DNA from: JBBPYA01 sp038200385
Lineage (GTDB): Bacteria; Actinomycetota; Actinomycetes; Mycobacteriales; Geodermatophilaceae
Assembly (NCBI GenBank): GCA_038200385.1
Contig: JBBPYA010000202.1
Span: 1-8,343 of the forward strand
Length of the DNA stretch: 8,343 bases
Direction of reading: 5' to 3'
Position numbers and translations under genes: made by a program. A model generated the notes under the pieces. That model saw only the letters and a list, made by a program, of their open reading frames with translations, had not been told where the DNA came from and did no database searches. Shown in pieces: positions 6,784 through 8,343 of this stretch (the stretch's first letter is position 1; each line of letters starts with the position of its first letter).

Positions 6784-8016
6784 ATGAGCGGTGAACTGCC
6801 AGCCCCGCGCGTCGTCCTGGGAGTCGGCGGGGGGATCGCGGCGTACAAGGCCTGCCAACTGCTCCGGCTGCTCACCGAGGTCGGGTACGACGTCACGCCG
6901 GTCCCGACCGAGTCCGCGCTGCGATTCGTCGGCGCGGCCACCTGGGAGGCGCTGTCCGGCCACCGGGTCAGCGCCGACGTCTGGTCCGACGTGCCGGCCG
7001 TCCCGCACGTTGCGTTGGGACGGCAGGCCGAGCTCATCGTCGTGGCGCCGGCCACCGCCGACCTGATCGCCAAGGCCGCCCACGGGCAGGCCGACGACCT
7101 GCTGACCGCGACCCTGCTGACCGCCCGCTGCCCGGTTCTGCTGGCCCCCGCCATGCACACCGAGATGTGGGAGCACCCGGCCACCTCGGACAACGTGGCG
7201 ACCCTGCGCCGCCGTGGCGTCACGGTCCTCGACCCGGCATCCGGTCGGCTCACCGGCACCGACACCGGGCCCGGGCGGCTGCCCGAACCGGCCGAGATCG
7301 CCGAGCTGGCACGGCTGCTGCACACTCGCTCGGACGCGCTGCCCCGCGACCTCGAGGGGACCCGGGTGCTCGTCAGCGCCGGAGGGACCCGCGAGCCGCT
7401 GGACCCGGTCCGTTTCCTGGGCAACCGGTCCTCCGGCCGGCAAGGATTGGCCGTCGCCGCGGTCGCCGCCGCCCGCGGCGCCCTCGTGACCCTGATCGCC
7501 GCCAACGTCGAGCTGCCCGTCCCGGCGGGGGTCCGCGTCGAGCGGGTGGGTACGGCCCGCCAGCTGCACGAGGCGATGCTGACCGCCGCGGCGCCGGCCG
7601 ACGTGATCGTGATGACCGCCGCCGTGGCCGACTTCCGCCCAGCCGACGCCGTACCGCACAAGATCAAGAAGTCCGGTGCGGCACCGGACCCGGTCGCCCT
7701 CGTCGAGAATCCGGACATCCTGCAGGAGCTGGTCCGGCGCCGGCGCAGCGGACCCGACCCGCAGGTCGTCGTCGGCTTCGCGGCCGAGACCGGGGACCCA
7801 GACGGCGCCGTCGAGGACTACGGCCGGGCGAAGCTGGCCCGCAAGGGCTGCGACCTGCTCGTGGTGAATGTGGTGGGCGCCGGCCGGGCGTTCGAGGCCG
7901 AGACCAACGAGGCGGTGATCCTTGCCGACGACGGGACGTCGACGCCGGTCGGGCACGGCCGCAAGGCGGCGCTGGCGGCGGCGATCTGGGACGCTGTCGC
8001 GGCTCGCCGCGGATGA
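6784..8016 (+). CDS. coaBC: Bifunctional phosphopantothenoylcysteine decarboxylase / phosphopantothenate-cysteine ligase
   Basis: 410-residue fusion enzyme (formerly Dfp) for two steps of coenzyme A synthesis: ligation of 4'-phosphopantothenate to cysteine (CoaB, CTP-dependent) and FMN-dependent decarboxylation to 4'-phosphopantetheine (CoaC). The N-terminal flavodoxin-like CoaC domain (about 1-185) has VLGVGGGIAAYK, H75 (catalytic His in E. coli numbering too), APATADLIAK and PAMHTEMW. The C-terminal CoaB domain has SAGGTREPLDPVRFLGNRSS (N214 corresponding to E. coli N210), MTAAVADFRP, the KIKK loop (293-296) and GFAAETGD. Departures from E. coli: Asn125 is H125 and flap Cys158 is G158 (SGRLTGTDTGPGR); I recall similar sequences in mycobacteria, so this is likely a lineage variant, not a defect. 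ATG 6784 is 10 nt after rpoZ. Its last seven codons (VAARRG plus stop) are the first copy of a 23-bp tandem repeat. Confidence 0.95.
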   Translation: MSGELPAPRVVLGVGGGIAAYKACQLLRLLTEVGYDVTPVPTESALRFVGAATWEALSGHRVSADVWSDVPAVPHVALGRQAELIVVAPATADLIAKAAHGQADDLLTATLLTARCPVLLAPAMHTEMWEHPATSDNVATLRRRGVTVLDPASGRLTGTDTGPGRLPEPAEIAELARLLHTRSDALPRDLEGTRVLVSAGGTREPLDPVRFLGNRSSGRQGLAVAAVAAARGALVTLIAANVELPVPAGVRVERVGTARQLHEAMLTAAAPADVIVMTAAVADFRPADAVPHKIKKSGAAPDPVALVENPDILQELVRRRRSGPDPQVVVGFAAETGDPDGAVEDYGRAKLARKGCDLLVVNVVGAGRAFEAETNEAVILADDGTSTPVGHGRKAALAAAIWDAVAARRG

Positions 8017-8081
8017 TTGTCGCGGCTCGCCGCGGATGATTGTCGCGGCTCGCCGCGGATGATTGCAGCGGCTCGCCGCGG
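7995..8081 (+). repeat. 23-bp tandem repeat overlapping the coaBC 3' end, upstream of metK
   Basis: Perfect period-23 sequence from 7995 to 8065: copies at 7996-8018, 8019-8041 and 8042-8064, followed by a decayed fourth copy at 8065-8081 with two mismatches in 17. Each full copy can form a hairpin, stem CGCGG / CCGCG around CTCG (copy 1: 7998-8011), with a possible extra G-U pair. The first copy is the end of coaBC including its TGA, so the array looks like local amplification of that end. Each unit ends in GGATGATT, giving an ATGA stop/start overlap: ATG 8013 to TGA 8037 and ATG 8036 to TGA 8060 each encode MIVAARRG. ATG 8059 then opens into the metK frame. No T-run follows the hairpins, so they are not typical intrinsic terminators. 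A regulatory role is possible but unproven. Confidence 0.9.
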
Positions 8082-8124
8082 GACCTCGGGGCCGCCGGCC
8101 CGGACCTGCCGCCCCGCGTGCACC

Positions 8125-8151
8125 GGCCGTCCCGGAAACCCGGAACCGGCC
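8125..8151 (+). other. Imperfect GC-rich hairpin upstream of metK
   Basis: Outer stem GGCCG (8125-8129) with CGGCC (8147-8151), and inner stem CCGG (8132-8135) with CCGG (8140-8143) around AAAC, with small mismatched bulges between. It lies in the 195-nt non-coding interval between coaBC and metK. There is no T-run, so it may be a weak GC-type terminator for the upstream unit or simply chance structure in GC-rich DNA. Confidence 0.25.
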
Positions 8152-8171
8152 TTCCACACAGGGACGCTGAC

Positions 8172-8177
8172 TAGACT
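8172..8177 (+). promoter_or_regulatory. Possible -10 element for metK
   Basis: TAGACT fits the actinobacterial TAnnnT -10 pattern and would give a start near 8184 and a leader of under 30 nt. No good -35 hexamer is found 16-19 nt upstream (the sequence there is GGCCTT/TTCCAC-like), so support is weak. In such a short leader there is no room for a known SAM riboswitch. Confidence 0.3.
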
Positions 8178-8196
8178 CGCGGCGTTGTCTTCCAAC

Positions 8197-8202
8197 GAAG
8201 GG
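8197..8202 (+). promoter_or_regulatory. Shine-Dalgarno for metK
   Basis: GAAGGG lies 9 nt before GTG 8212. It supports that GTG over the in-frame upstream ATG at 8059. Confidence 0.6.
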
Positions 8203-8211
8203 CTGGTCTCC

Positions 8212-8343
8212 GTGTCCAGACGCCTGTTCACGTCCGAGTCGGTCACCGAGGGCCACCCCGACAAAATCGCCGATGCGATCAGCGACTCGATCCTCGACGC
8301 GCTCTTGACCGACGATCCCCGCAGCCGGGTCGCTGTTGAGACG
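8212..8343 (+). CDS. metK: S-adenosylmethionine synthetase (3'-truncated by window edge)
   Basis: First 44 codons of methionine adenosyltransferase, which makes S-adenosylmethionine from methionine and ATP in the cytoplasm. The opening MSRRLFTSESVTEGHPDKIA is the family hallmark: SESVTEGHPDKIADAISD contains H15 and D17, the ATP-phosphate and metal-binding residues near the N terminus. SILDALLTDDP and RVAVET follow as expected. The full protein is normally about 400 residues, so roughly 90% lies beyond the window. GTG 8212 is chosen because the family starts within a few residues of the LFTSESVTEGHP motif and a GAAGGG precedes it. The frame stays open for 51 codons upstream to ATG 8059 in the tandem repeat, but that extension is unlike any MetK. 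Location next to coaBC matches the actinobacterial order. Confidence 0.94.
   Translation, partial: MSRRLFTSESVTEGHPDKIADAISDSILDALLTDDPRSRVAVET

Noticed and set aside
8059..8211. 51-codon in-frame N-terminal extension of metK starting in the last repeat copy
   Set aside because: MetK proteins start just before LFTSESVTEGHP, a Shine-Dalgarno precedes GTG 8212, and the extension is Pro/Gly/Cys-rich without similarity to the family. Kept only as a curiosity in the repeat finding.
8017..8211. SAM riboswitch upstream of metK
   Set aside because: No recognisable SAM-I, SAM-II or SAM-IV core is visible. The interval is filled by the tandem repeat and one imperfect hairpin, and the putative start leaves a leader too short for a known aptamer.
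6733..8256. Minus-strand open frame of 507 codons opposite coaBC
   Set aside because: Shadow of coaBC; it also runs through the tandem repeat, giving repeated RRAA-type peptides with no protein-like character.

Overview
This is a very GC-rich, gene-dense, entirely plus-strand stretch that looks like a high-GC Gram-positive (actinobacterial) chromosome. The basis is the gene order carB - pyrK/pyrD - pyrF - mihF - gmk - rpoZ - coaBC - metK, which parallels the conserved pyrimidine/housekeeping cluster of Streptomyces and mycobacteria. The actinobacteria-specific mIHF gene, the many GTG starts and the actinobacterial form of each protein agree. I cannot name the genus. A class 1B dihydroorotate dehydrogenase (PyrD plus PyrK) in place of the quinone-linked class 2 enzyme suggests a lineage other than Mycobacterium or Streptomyces.

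Layout: (1) 1-5421 is the distal part of a pyrimidine operon. It holds the 3' 85% or so of carB, then pyrK, pyrD and pyrF, each start overlapping the preceding stop (4, 10 and 4 nt), so they are almost certainly co-transcribed and translationally coupled. Together they take carbamoyl phosphate synthesis, dihydroorotate oxidation and OMP decarboxylation towards UMP; pyrB/pyrC/carA presumably lie upstream. (2) 5422-5524 is a short non-coding gap with a plausible promoter and a good Shine-Dalgarno. (3) 5525-8016 is a housekeeping run: mihF (nucleoid protein), gmk (GMP to GDP), rpoZ (RNA polymerase omega) and coaBC (coenzyme A synthesis). (4) 7995-8211 holds a tandem repeat that begins inside the end of coaBC, a weak hairpin and a possible -10 element. 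(5) metK (SAM synthetase) starts at 8212 and runs off the window.

The genes are ordinary housekeeping genes, and no defence or mobile gene system is visible. Two pieces of repeat structure stand out. The first is a 45-bp unit, carrying a perfect 9-bp-arm palindrome with G6/C6 runs, present twice in tandem and in frame inside carB; it adds about 26 proline/glycine-rich residues to a normally short loop. It resembles a palindromic element that has colonised a coding gene and remained translatable, comparable in behaviour to the Rickettsia palindromic elements. The second is a 23-bp unit repeated three times perfectly plus one decayed copy, made from the last codons and stop of coaBC. Each copy forms a small hairpin and carries an ATGA stop/start overlap, producing a staircase of tiny ORFs whose final frame runs open into metK.
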